From Epiperipatus broadwayi (Eukaryota > Onychophora > Udeonychophora > Euonychophora > Peripatidae), in assembly GCA_028023455.1 (NCBI GenBank), contig JAQFVV010000014.1:3413336-3477335 (forward strand): a stretch of DNA of 64,000 nt. The letters run 5' to 3'. A program made the position numbers and the translations under genes. Of this stretch, positions 45,537 through 58,039 are shown one piece after another (the stretch's first letter is position 1; every line of letters begins with the position of its first letter). The notes under the pieces were generated by a model. The model searched no databases. It had not been told where the DNA came from and saw only the letters and a list, made by a program, of their open reading frames with translations.

Positions 45537-48272
45537 TTCATCATCAACATCATCATCAACCATTATCAATCCACTGAAGGATGAAGGTCTCTCCAAGTTC
45601 AATCCATGTTTTCTGATCTTTAGCTTCTCTTCTCCACATGACCCCTGCACACTTTATTTCATCCATCCATCTTACATGTTGTTTATTTCTGGGACTTTTA
45701 CAATCTCTTGGAATCCAGTTTAAGATTTAAATTGCTCATCTATTATCACCTCTACTAGTAATATGTCCAGCCCAACTCCATTTCAATCTTTTAATTTTTT
45801 CAATGAGGTCAGTAACACCTGTTTGTTCTCTTACCTATACATTGCATTTTTGATCTCTTCTTGTTATTCCCAACATGCATATCTCCATACTTCTTTGAGT
45901 GGTCTGAAGTCTCTGTATTGCTCTTCTATTAAGTGTCCAAGTCTTAGATCCATAAGTAAGAACTGGTAAAACACATTTATTAAAAAACCTTCATTTTCAA
46001 ACACATAGGCAAATTTCCTTTTAGTATCAAGTTATTTCTACCAAAAGCACTCCGACCAAGTTTAATTCTGTGATTAATTTCATCCATTATGTTTGCATCT
46101 TTATTAATAATCTGACCAAGATATTTGTAGCTGTTAATTTCTTCTAACTCATTATAATCAATCTTTATTTTCATATTTTGAAAAAATTCATTAAACATTA
46201 CTTTAGTCTTTTTAACATTTATCTTTAGTCCTACTTTCATCTGATAATTCCTGCAGCATTTTCTGCAGCCCTAAAGCATTATTTGCAAAAACAACTACAT
46301 CATCTGCAAAATCTAAATGACTTAAATAATGTCCATTTAGTTTCACTCCTTTAGCTTCCCATTTTAAGCCACAAAATAATTCTTGCAGTACTGCTGTAAA
46401 AAGTCATTCTGTCTTACCCCCTTCTCAATGTTGACTTTCCTAATATCATTATGTAATCTAGTTGTTGCTGTTGCATTTTTATAAATATTCTTTAAAATAT
46501 GACACCATCCTGGATCTATACCTTGATGATCCAATGCTTTAATCACTGAAGAAATGTTTATAGAATCAAATACTTTTCATAATCTACAAATCCAAAGCAT
46601 AAGGCAACTCATATTCATTTGTACTTTCTATAACTTCTCTCAATACCTGGATATGATCTACTGAACTAAAACAACTTCTAAATCCAGCTTATTTTCTTGG
46701 TTGGTGGAAATCCAATGTTATCTGTAGACGAGTTGTAATTATGTTGGTAAAAATTTTGTATAAAACTGATAAAGGGCTGATAGGTCTGTAATTCTAATAT
46801 CTTCTTTATCACCTTTTTAAAATATTAATATTAATACTGCATTCTTCCAATCATCTGGTACATCTTTATCATTTAGACATTTGGTCTATAACTTTGCTAA
46901 AAAAAATTCTATTTCTTCACCTGCTTCTTTTAATATATCAATTATAATTCCATAATTACCTGGAGCCTTTCCTTTCTTCATAAATTTAATTGCATGTCTC
47001 ACTTCTTCATTTAAAATTCTGGACAATTAAGGAAGATATAATAGATATAGAAGATACTTCTTCTTTATTAATATATAATTCTTGATAGAAGTCTTCTACC
47101 CATTTTATGATATCATCTCTCTCTCTCTCTCTCTCTTTAGTAATAATTCCATCTTTTTTTCTTATTGCAGATATAAATTTCCTACCAATACCAAAATGTT
47201 GTTTTACACTCTCAAGACTTTTATTCTCTTCTACAGTTTTCTTTACTAGTTCACAGTTATATTTCCTTATATCATTTTCAACTCTTTTCTGCACCACTTT
47301 CCAAAATTTGAGGTATTCAATCCTTTTTAAAGCATCATTTTTATATATATTCATACTTCTTCTTTTCTTCATAAATTCTCTAGTTTCAGTAGAAATTTTA
47401 TTGGTCAATTGCTGCTTTTTTTTACCAACTACTTGCAGTTTTTAAAAGTGTATCAGTTATTTTCTTATTAATTTCATTCAAATCTGAATCATATTCAAAA
47501 TCTACTAATACTTAAAACCGATTTGTAAGTTTTAATTTAAATTCATTAGAATGTTTCTGAAGATTAGTAATATCAACTGTAAATATTGTTTTTCTTAATA
47601 ATTTTTGTCACTCTAGTTTTGCATTAATACATATCTTACATCTTTCTAATCAGTGATCACTTCCTGTGTTAAATTTGTTTAAGAACATTAGAATCTTGAA
47701 ATATGAATTTTCTGTTAGTCAAAATATAATCCAATTCTGCTGTACCTTCATTTGGATGCTTCCATGTCCATTTCCTTTTAACATTTTTCTCAAAAAAAGA
47801 ATTCATAATATAAAGTTTTTGTTTTTCTGCAAATTCCACAAGTCTATGTCCTCTCTCATTTCTATTACCATAACCAAAATTACCTAGAGCACTTTCATCT
47901 TTCATTTGTTTACCAATTCTACCATTAAAGTCTTCCATAACAATTTTAAAATATTGTTTACTCTGATCAAAAGTGTTTTGTACATCTATATAAAAATCTT
48001 CTACTACTTCATCACTATGAGAACTTGTTGGGGCATAAACCTGAATTATCTGCATTTGGTATCTGCTTTAAGTTATATAACTAATCTTGCCACAGTGTCA
48101 ATAAACCATCAATCTCCACAATGTTGTTCTTCCACTTTTTATTTGTAATTAATCCTACTCCACTTGTATTTCCAATATTTGTGCCTTTATAATAGAGAAC
48201 ATGTCCACTTTTTAAATCAATTGTCTCTTCACCTTTTCTTTTAACTTCATAAAGTCCAAAATGTCCCATTTA
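45537..48272 (-). pseudogene. RTE-clade non-LTR retrotransposon, near full-length but broken
   Basis: The product would be an APE-type endonuclease plus reverse transcriptase that copies its RNA into genomic DNA. Minus-strand order: N-terminal endonuclease with SGHVLYYKGTNIGNT and GVGLITNKKW (48269-48081); IIQVYAPTSSHSDE, VMEDFNGRIGK, RKWTWKHP and LDYILTNRKFI (48055-47669); linker TRERERERDDIIKWVEDFYQ region (47408-47007); RT with DHQGIDPGWCHILKNIY (about 46530-46470) and the intact catalytic FADD at 46299-46310; INSYKYLGQIIN thumb (about 46130-46100); then TLNRRAIQRLQTTQRS and KRLKWSWAGHIT (45930-45760). The 3' end is an imperfect TGATGATGTTGATGATGA tail near 45540-45560. Many stops and frameshifts; VMEDFN has Glu where family members usually have Gly. 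5'-truncated just before the start of the endonuclease. It is the best-preserved RTE in the window. Confidence 0.9.
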
Positions 48273-51200
48273 ATATTGAAGTGGTTGGATCTAAGTTCGA
48301 TTCTAGCGTCATGATGTCTAACATGTATCCCACTTCAAACACTAGTACTAACCATGAATTTCTGAATGCAATGAGGCTTTATATGTTCAATACATGTTAG
48401 TTTCCTTAAAAACCAGTATTATATAAACGTGTGTTAAAACTAACTAGTTTAATATTTAAACTAATCAGTATCATTAATAAATTCATGATAAAAGTATTCA
48501 TGAAAACACATATATTATAACAGCATGGATTGTGCGTATATATCTATAAATATTTAAATATATATATATTCGTTATAAAGTTTCATTGCGTCGGAATGTT
48601 TTATTTTACTTTTAAACAGTTTGTTCAAATTTTAGTGATTAAAAGCTACATTCTTTCAATAAGCTTTCAGATCGTCCTTTCCCAAAAACAAAGGGGAATT
48701 TTTATCAATTAGTAATAATAATAGTTTAAAATGTAATGATGGTTCTTGATTAAAATCGTTTTTCAGATTTACAAATTCATTTTCTAATTAGAAAATGAAT
48801 TCAAAGTTAATGAGTTTGAACGCTTTATCGAAAGAATGTATCTAAAATCAATTAGCAAAATTTGTAACTTTGATAATGCAAGAAGCTTTAGCCTGAAGGC
48901 ATCAAGGGTCGGTATAGGTGGGAACCAGAGGACAGTATAAAAATAGCCCAAAAAAGTTTGGAGAGGCAGAAGCCATATTTGTTTAAGAGGACTTGCTACT
49001 AGAAGCTATTGCGTTTAAAAATTATGAATCTTTATAGTGTCTCCATCATGGTAATGGGCTAATTCGGGAATCTGACCACTGGGCCCAAAGTCCCCAGAAG
49101 ATCTTCAATGTAGCTGCTAAACTAAACTTTTTCCACACCAATTGTGTTGCCAAAACCTGAAAGAATCAATCCAAATGCCATTCACAAAATTTCAAAATGC
49201 GCGCCTATGTTTCAACCCAATTGGACTCTGCTGTGTGAACTAAGGAACCAACCATGAAGGAATGGTAATATCTTTCCTTTTGAACCGCAACTTTCTGGCC
49301 AGTTCTGAACTTTAAGTTAAAACACCTTTTAAGCTATCTACTGTAAAATTTTCTTTTTATTTATGCTATCTTAAATTATGCAGTAATTCTCTATCTCTAT
49401 CTTTAAATTTAATATTTGTTAACTTTCCTTCCTTACTATGGTGGTTCGTTTCACTAACTGTATTATGTATATTTATTGAGTAATTATTAATGTCATTTAT
49501 TTTTGATTATATGCCAATAATACTTCAACTTGACAATAATTGCTTTCATTACATGGACCTCATGAAATAATATATTAAGTTTGATAGTAATTTTTGCCCA
49601 TTGTAACTAATTTAAGATGGTTCTATTAATTGTCGAGTTAAAGGATTTATACAATTTTTGCTATTTTTATTAATGGCTAATAATAAATTATTAGCTCAGT
49701 TTCTAACCTATGCCCCTGGCTCTTTTATCTAGTTTACAGATATTTATCTATTCATATTCATAATCTTAAAATGTTTTGCAAAAAGGTCGATAAAGGAATT
49801 AATGTTAATATATTCTGATGAAAACTTTATACTTTATATTAGTATTCAGGGAGGGCATGATATTTAGGGTATAATTAATATAATTTTATAATTACGTTAA
49901 GTACTTTTTAGTTAAAGCTCATTTGACTTTAATTCAACATGATCAGATCATGACGTAGAGCATTCCTTATATAAATTGGGTTTTATTACTTAAACATGAT
50001 GATTATTAAGTCATCATTTTCTGAACATTGCTGATATGAGCCATCTCCTGCCTCATAGGCTTATCCTCGGTGATATTATTATTACTTTAATTACCTAGGA
50101 AGAAACCACTTCCTCACATGCTCGTTTTTTATATTGGAACATCAAAGGTTCGTAGCTACAACCCAACCTGACTTTCCTTGTGTTCCACATCTCCTTGATA
50201 GGAGAGAAAGACTTGTAAAACACAAGCCATCCTCCTACTTAAATCACTGACAAGCCATTATCTTTCATATTCATTTTTATAGCTCATAAGACGTCAGTAC
50301 AGTTTACTTCTCAGTTCCAGTAAAGCCCGCTCTCATGCTCGTAAATCGTAATGAATTGATTTTATTAAAGTTGAACAAATTCATATTCATTTATAATTAA
50401 GTAAGTTTTCTATTAAATATTAAATTTATGCCCTAAATACTTATGAATTGATTTACAAATGTGGAAATGAATCTCACATTTTTTCTTTTAGAATTAAAAT
50501 AATAATTTCTGTCAAAGCCAAATACCTTTGTCTACCTTTATTTATTTGTCAGGCCATAGACACATATAATCCTCCTATAATATTGTGTAATAGTTATTGG
50601 CATATAATAACAACTGCCATTTTTATTGTAAATTTATAAATTCCGTTTTAAAGACTAGAGGTAATATATATATAATCTTAATCATAAAAGTTGAACAAAA
50701 TATTTATTATTATTAAACATTTTATTAACACATTTGGTTTTAACTTTCTTTACTATTCAATAATTATTTTAATATTAATGCTTGCTGTCTGTTTGGCAAC
50801 CCGAACATACATATATGAGTTGACTTATAAATATCCTTAGTTATTTTATTATACGTTATTAGAGTCAGATCAGGGGTCTCAAATCATCATTATTCATTGA
50901 GCTAATTTCTTGGTGCATAGTCATGTACCGTCAACATATGTCATCCATTGATTGATTTGAGCTCGTGAGTTGGGTTTGAATTCAGTTTGGTCTGGAGTAA
51001 AATCTTTGGTTAGACTGGGTTTGAATCTGACTTTGCGGATTGGGTCATGTTGTTCGGGTTGATCTTTCGACCATTACAATATAAAACAGTTTTTCTTCTA
51101 ATTTTTGCAATCATCCTTCACTTGAAAGTGATCTGCAATTGTAAGTACTTAAATAAAAAGTCATCATCAAATGGCAGCTTGTGTTCACAATCAAGGGATT

Positions 51201-51559
51201 CTTAGCACCCTCCACTTTTGGTCACCAACCGCTGTCTTGGTCAGTGACTTTACATCCTCCTGGAAATACGGGCCATGATTTACTTTTATCTGTTATGATT
51301 TTATATATCTATTGGAAAAATATATATCATTTACACATACATTCATTCTGCCTTATCAGACAACTGAGAGTCCATGGTATTTCTTGATCTTAAACACAGA
51401 GATAAAAAGCCAATAAACTCACTACACTGGAAGTGGACATTAGGAATTTGCTTTGCTCAGTTCCTTTAAGGCCTCCAAGAGGAATCAAAGGGTCTCCTTT
51501 CAGTTAATGGGAAACTCCTTTCTGCAGCCATGTATACATTATATGTTCGTTATTATTAA
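48273..51559. other. Intergenic sequence with several GC-richer blocks of unknown origin
   Basis: Blocks at about 48880-49330, 49990-50390, 50870-51110 and 51180-51530 are less AT-rich than the surroundings. The first holds TATAAAAATAGCCC and GGGCCCAAAGTCCCC; the last holds CAACCGCTGTCTTGGTCAGTG. They resemble non-coding parts (LTR or UTR) of transposons, but I find no protein motif, no terminal repeats and no second copies. The rest is AT-rich without features. Confidence 0.35.
48774..48801. repeat. 28-bp perfect palindrome
   Basis: The half-site AATTCATTTTCTAA (48774-48787) is followed at once by its exact reverse complement TTAGAAAATGAATT (48788-48801), with no spacer. Confidence 0.95.
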
Positions 51560-52095
51560 GTTAGATTATATACTATTTGCAATCTGTTAATAACTGATTT
51601 GCTAAAGAAAGTATTTTACATTTATTAACCTTGAAATATGTATTTTTCTTAACAGATGACTAGGTACTTTCAATTCTATTTTCAATATACAGTTACTGAT
51701 ATCAATTTTCTCATCAATTAATTTTTTTTATCAATATCATATCTTTCAATATTCTCCTTTCTTTCAATACTGTTTTAACATTTTGACATTCTCCCATTAT
51801 TAATTTATTAAGTCTTTTTTCAACATTATATATTCTAGACTGAATATTAATCAAATTGAAATTCCATATACAAGAACCATATTCTAACAGTATAACAACA
51901 AGAGAAAAAAATAACCTATATTTTATGGAAATAGATAAATCTTTCCCCTATCTCAAAATACAGCCCATCTTTCTGTATGTTTTATTAATAATGTACTTAA
52001 TATATGCACTAAAATTAAAATTACTACAAAATATTATTCCTAAATCAGATACAATTTCTTTATATGTAATGACACCATTTTCAATTTTATACTGA

Positions 52096-52102
52096 TAAAC
52101 AG
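52096..52102. repeat. Target site duplication, left copy
   Basis: TAAACAG, identical to 53975-53981. It frames the inserted L1/Tx1-like LINE. Confidence 0.85.
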
Positions 52103-53974
52103 CTGATGCTGTCAGTCGTTTTTGCCTCATCGGTGACTATGTGCACAGTAGAAGGAAATCTCAGCCAGTCACCATACAGCTTGACTTTTCTGGAGCCTTC
52201 GACTGCATCAGAATTGACATACTGCTTGGTGTACTGGAGAGGCTTAAAGTGCCCACAGCATACCACCAACTCATAGATAACCTTCTGCATAATTAAAAAG
52301 TTTTTCTCTCGTTGGATGGTCAAGTTGCTCCAGGATTTAGGTCCTGTGTTTCTATCCCACAGGGCTCACCACTAAGTGCTCTCCTCTTCATGGCCTATGT
52401 GAACCCATTGCTGCTAAGCATTGAGGCTTCCCTCCCAGGGATAGCCATTCCCTTGCTTGGAGATAGCATTCATTATATCACCTATATGGATGATGTGGTG
52501 GTTTTCCTCTCCTCTGGCAATGAGCTTGCAGGACTTGAGAAGCTCCTAGACCAATTTTCTTGTGAGTTTGGTCTGAGAGTCAATGAGGGCAAGTCAGCAA
52601 TGTGGTCTACCTGACAGGGAAGCAAATCCCAGGCAAATCCAAAGCAGCCCCCAGAGCTTCCTTGGATTCTATCTTGCCTCTCCCCCCTCAGTCATAAGGA
52701 GAAACATAGAAAATACACTTCTCTCCAAAATAGAAAACACTATCACCTTGCTTTCGAAGATATACCTTTCCCCATTGGGCAAGGTTGCCCTGCTTAATTC
52801 AGTCGTGCTCCCTAAAATAATTTATTATCTGGATGGCTTTGCCCCAATTAACAACTTTGTTCAAAAGATTGAGATTCTTTGCAGAAAACTGTGTTGGGGG
52901 AAAGGAGCCCCTGTCATCAGCCTGAACATACTGCAAAAGCCAAAACCCTTAAATGGATTGGCCCTACATGCCATTAGGGTATTCCAAGTTCAAAGAACAC
53001 ACAACATCCTAGTAAGACTTTTGAACACACAGGCTGATATTGAATGCCCCCTTCCAGCAGAGAAGGTCGAGCCTACAGACAGACCCCCACCCAGATGCAG
53101 AAGCTTCTGGTTTCAACAACAAATAAATACCATTCTGACAAACATTGGGGCCTCTGGTTCACTGTTTGCATTGAAGTTGACTTATTGGGACACATACCAG
53201 CTGATGTTTGGGAATAAAACAAACTCCCCCATCCTGGTCTCAGTATCAGTTTCAAGGCTTATTAAATGGACAAGGTTCCTCAGACTCGAGCCCAAGTATG
53301 TAGATTTTCTGCTCAAGGTCAGCCTCAAGGCCCTCCCTACAGGGTCCTTCCTGTTCCATCAAAGAGGCTTTAATATCAAGACCTTATGCCCGATATGTAG
53401 CAAGCAGGAGGAGACTATGGACCACATCTTACTCAGTTGTGAGTCATGGTCACACCTTCAGGGCCTGGTTCTGGGGAGGTTGTCCATCCCCAACCTTGCT
53501 AGTGCAATGCTTCTCCAGGCCTTTGAGCAATGGCTTTTTGCCAACATATGGCTTCCCACCTATATCAACCACGGGATCTGGACAATACAATGCAAGGTAT
53601 TGTTTGAGAAGGGAACAGATCTCTGTCCAGAGGATCTCCTGATAAAATACATCAAGAAAGCCAGACAAATTGATAAAAGATCTTGTCCTGACCAACTGGC
53701 AGAACAAACATGGAGTCAATTGAAGATTTAGCAGAAATACATAATTCAGATTCCTTGGTACCAACTTACATTATAACTGATTATGAACTTTCCATCCTTG
53801 CCTAAAAACTTTAATCTGTTCAATTTACCTTTAGTGGCAATGATATTGTAGGGGTTTCTATTACGTAACATATGAAACCCTCAATTTATAATGCATGCAA
53901 CCATCAGAAGTCACACTCTTTTGTATTCTTAATTTTGTACAATATGCTATAAATAAAGTTTCCTTTTTGAAATG
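52103..53974 (+). mobile_element. L1/Tx1-like LINE, 5'-truncated, inserted in an older LINE
   Basis: The plus strand encodes the RT and C-terminal part of a LINE ORF2. RT: VTIQLDFSGAFDCIRIDIL (about 52169-52225), SIPQGSPLSALLFMAYVNPL (about 52352-52410), catalytic YMDD at 52483-52494. One frameshift near 52605 and one stop near 52292 break the RT; the rest (52583-53731) is a single open frame of 382 codons. It contains PLGKVALLNSVVLPKIIYYL and a CPICSKQEETMDHILLSC zinc-finger motif (C-x2-C-x8-H-x4-C) near its C-terminus, as in L1/Tx1-type elements. It is clearly GC-richer than its host. There is no poly-A tail; the 3' end is CTATAAATAAAGTTTCC then TTTTTGAAATG. The endonuclease is missing. Youngest LINE here, not active. 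Confidence 0.85.
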
Positions 53975-53981
53975 TAAACAG
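53975..53981. repeat. Target site duplication, right copy
   Basis: TAAACAG, directly after the 3' end of the inserted LINE and identical to 52096-52102. Confidence 0.85.
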
Positions 53982-56023
53982 ATTTTTCAGTTTTATTAGT
54001 ATAGGAAACAATGCATGTTTTATTAATATTAATCTCCATATTGTTATATCTACACCAAATTTTAAAGCAATTTATATTATTTTGAACATCAATATGATCA
54101 TTATAAATAATAATTCTTTTAAATAACTTACAATCATCAGCATAAGCAAGTATCATACTATTTTTTTATGTTTTGATCAACATCACACATAAAAATATTA
54201 AAAGGTGATGGTGCTAATATTCCACCCTGAGGAACACCTACCATATTATTAAAAAAATGAGAATTGGTTCTATCCATATACACATAAGATTTACAAACCC
54301 TCAAATAATTGCTAAAGCATTCAATTAAATGAGGACTGACTCGCAACATTTTAAGTTTATATAAAAGTCTAACGTGAAACTTTATCAAATGGCTGAGTCA
54401 TATCAAAATATAGAACATCTAATTGTTCTAATCAGATCAGGAATGAGCAATATGATCAGATATCACCATTAATTTAGTTTCAACAGATTTACTAGGTAAA
54501 AAACCATGCTGATAATTAGGTAACATCTTAATCATATCTTCAGTAATACACCTTTCATAAATCCTAGCAAAAGGTGACAGAATTGAAATAGGCCTATAAG
54601 TATCAGAATCAGATTTATCCCCTTTCTTATAAATTGTTATAATCTTACCTATCTTAAATATGAATAATAGATTCTTCAATTGATAAATTAATGATATAAT
54701 GCAATGGTGCTACCAAACATTCAGCACAACCCTTGATAATAATATTAGGAATATTATCATATCCCATAGAAGATTTTGGTTTAAGTTTAAAAATTGCATT
54801 AAACACTTCAGGAATTGCAATTTTTTAACATCTATATTCAAAAACTCTCTTTATTAAATTTAATATCAGCCATATCATTATCAGAGATATCTAAATACAT
54901 ACTGTAAAATGATTAACTAGATCATTCATAGAAGGTTGAATTACATTATATTCATAACTCTTTATTTCCAATAATATTAAGGTCCTTAACATAATTTCAA
55001 AACATATGTGGATTATTTCTAAAATTTTCTTCAACCCTATTTAAATTATTATTATAATCTTTTTCCATAAGAGTTTTAGTATAACACAAATCACTAAATT
55101 TCTTCTACAATTCTTTATCATTAGTTAATTTATGCTTTCTATTTAAACCCTTACACAATTCCTTAGAAAACCATTTAGGATATTTATTATTAGTATTCAA
55201 ATAATGTCTAACAAAAATATATTGATCTAGACAATTTTGAACTATACTAATAAACTTATTTGCAGCTATATTTGGATCATTTTCTATCAAAATTATATTC
55301 CAATCAACATCTTCAAAAGTTTTATAAAGACCATAATAGTCACCATGTTTGTAATATCTATTACTATTTACTATAGGCTTTACATGTTCATGAGAACTAT
55401 CTATTACAAGTTCCAAAGGTGGATGATAAGGATCAGGAGGCAAAAGAGCTTGATCACCCTCTTTGCACTTCAAATCATTCTTAGTGCTAAACAATAAATC
55501 CAACATACCACCCCTAAAATTAATAACATTATTAAGTTGAATTAATCTAACCAACTCAACAAAAAATTTTAATTTATAAAGGTTATTATTACCAACAGTC
55601 TTATTGCTATGTAATAAATAATCAACTTCATTAAAATCCCTAACTATAATAATATTATATTTATATTTCACCAATATATCTTCAACCTTAACCAAATGTG
55701 CATGTAAATCATTCATTGGCAAAGTAGGTCAAAGATAGTACCTAACAATATTTTACTTTTAAAACCAACTTCGATCCAACAGGATTCAATATTATTATCA
55801 TTAATAAATATTTGTCTATGCTTTATATCTTTTTTAATACCAATCAAAGTACCACCTCCTCTTGTTTCATTATCATAATTTCTATTACATCTATACACAC
55901 AATACCTATCATCAAATATACTAATATTATCAATTTCTTCTTTTAATCAAGTCTCTGTTAAAAAGATAATATATTCATTTAATAACAATTCATATTTAAA
56001 ATCAATTGTCTTAGTTCTAAGAC

Positions 56024-56426
<403 letters not shown>

Positions 56427-56484
56427 CTAAAAGATATTGGCGATCTTAGCCTTAGAAAAAATGAGAACATAGAAAACCCCCTCC

Positions 56485-57798
56485 ATGAATTGGTCTCCAG
56501 AGGAATTGCAAGCAGTTAATATTAACTTTAACAACACAATTCCCAAAAAAATATTTAACACATGTAATAAATTTTTTTTCACTCAAATCAATCATATTAT
56601 CAGCAACTAACAAAAATTTGACATTGTATAAATTTCCCAGAGTACTACTATATGAAGCATTAATTACTTATTGAATATGGGATACCATATTATGTATAGG
56701 ATATTATCCTAACTCATGTTATGTGGTGATAGGATTCTTTGATGAACAACAAAGAGCAAGATTTCAAGTGCAAGTCAAAATGTTAGGTAGATAGAAGTAG
56801 ATAAAAACTTGGAAAAATATGTCACAGGCACAATAAAAACATGCTTATAATATAGCATATAAGATTTCCATCATATGATGGAACCATTTGATAAAATACT
56901 ATATTTAAACCCATATGATGGAACCATTTGATAAAATACTATATTTAAACCCAATATACCTAAAAGACACATCCACTACAATATACAACAGTTTTGAATT
57001 TAAAATAAAATTAAAAGATAAAGTAATCCTAGAAAACATTCCAACACAAATTATTGACCAGGAAGCAATGCTATCACTCTACATAAGAGGACTAAAACCA
57101 TAATGCTATGCATGTGGACAGTGTGTCCATCTGGCAACACACTGCACTGCAATACAAATCACACAAAAACAGGCCATTATGAACAACATGATATAATACA
57201 AACAGAGGAACAAATAATAGAATCACACCAAAATGAAGAGGAAATAGACAGGAACCAAAGAAGTCCATCACATCAACAACTAAAAAATAATAGGGATAAA
57301 ATCACAACTAGAAACATTGAGGTGCTAGACCTATCAATTCAAAGCTAAACAAAAATCAAACATCCAATAAAGACATGAAGAAAACAACATTAAATCACCC
57401 ACCATGAGAAACTAATAAAAATATACCAGGGAAAAAAGAAAAAAAACAACAAAAACAAATAATAATAGCAGGCATAATACAAATAAACAAATCAAATGAA
57501 AACAGATGCTAATGACAAAAAAAACAACAACATATCAACCGACATAACAGAAACAATTACTCCAAGTCTTCTTCAAATAAAAGAAACAATAGCAGAGGCA
57601 AAATGTCAACCAGGTCAACCTCCAAAGAAAAACAGACAAACAAAAAAGGCTAAGACAGAGAACCTCAATCCAGAAGACAATATCAAACATACGTACGACT
57701 CAATCAATACAACTGAAGAAATGGAATTAAACTATGAAGACATTCAAGAACAAACAATCATACCAAATCAACACAAAGAGATGACCTCATCTAGATAA
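56485..57798 (+). pseudogene. LINE ORF1 (gag-like) with CCHC zinc knuckle, broken
   Basis: Likely encodes the nucleic-acid-binding ORF1 protein of a LINE. From a plausible ATG at 56485 (MNWSPEELQAVNINFNN), the fragments LYKFPRVLLYEAL, VVIGFFDEQQRARFQ (about 56730-56775), FEFKIKLKDKVILENIP (about 56997-57047) and LSLYIRGLKP follow. A stop at 57101 separates LKP from the zinc knuckle CYACGQCVHLATHC (57104-57145; C-x2-C-x4-H-x4-C). The tail (57103-57798 in shifted frames) is Lys/Asn/Glu/Thr-rich with a basic PPKKNRQTKKAKT stretch, ending TSSR-stop. It has three or more frameshifts and a 40-bp internal duplication. The matching ORF2 is not present downstream. Clade not certain. Confidence 0.65.
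56872..56951 (+). repeat. 40-bp perfect tandem duplication inside ORF1 relic
   Basis: The unit CATATGATGGAACCATTTGA through TACTATATTTAAACC is present twice without differences, so it arose recently, after the ORF1 was dead. Confidence 0.95.
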
Positions 57799-58020
57799 TA
57801 TATGTTAACCTAGTCATAATTTAATTTGTTAACTAAAAGTACTTTGAAAACTAATAGTAATTCATATGCAACTCCTATTATCATTCATACCCATATAATT
57901 TTTCTGTATATACGGCATCACTCTGTAACCTATTCATATCTATGTATGTAATTGACTTGCAATTCTATTTTGACCATATTTCTTGTATCTTACTGATGTA
58001 ACCTTATTTTCTTTTTTTCA
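57799..58020 (+). repeat. LINE 3' UTR copy A
   Basis: Follows the ORF1 stop. Shared with copy B: TTTGAAAACTAATAGTAAT, CAACTCCTATTATCA, TATACGGCATCACTCTGTAA, GACTTGCAATTCTATTTTGA and CTTACTGATGTAACCTT. Confidence 0.75.
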
Positions 58021-58039
58021 CTCAAAGCCAAAGGATGTA

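Larger units (their letters stand above)
51560..56020 (-). pseudogene. Jockey/CR1-superfamily LINE, split by a later insertion
   Basis: Minus-strand relic of a LINE with apurinic-type endonuclease and RT. Endonuclease: an ET-stop-L motif where the family has ETWL (about 55950), RGGGTLIGIKKDIKHRQ (55860-55800), IIIVRDFNEVDYLL (about 55645-55610) and RGGMLDLLFSTKNDL (about 55515-55470). Linker and RT: TIYKKGDKSDSDTYRPIS (about 54640-54590), YQHGFLPSKSVETKL, GVPQGGILAPSPFN (about 54235-54195), catalytic YADD at 54133-54144, then INKTCIVSYTNKTEKSVY up to 53976. The frame resumes after the insert at 52102 with YQYKIENGVITYKEIVSDLG and LLEYGSCIWN (about 51880). Stops and frameshifts throughout. The coding part is interrupted at 52103-53974 by an oppositely oriented LINE. 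The 5' end abuts a (CAT)n/(AAT)n tract at 56024. Confidence 0.85.

Noticed and set aside
47107-47445. 112-codon plus-strand open frame
   Set aside because: It is the antisense of the RTE endonuclease-RT linker, and its Ser/Leu run reflects the (CT)n tract.
53450-53764. 104-codon minus-strand open frame
   Set aside because: Antisense shadow of the L1-like C-terminal coding region.
57496-57798. Host nuclear protein with Lys-rich tail
   Set aside because: It continues, after frameshifts, from the CCHC-knuckle ORF1 relic and is followed by the LINE 3' UTR.
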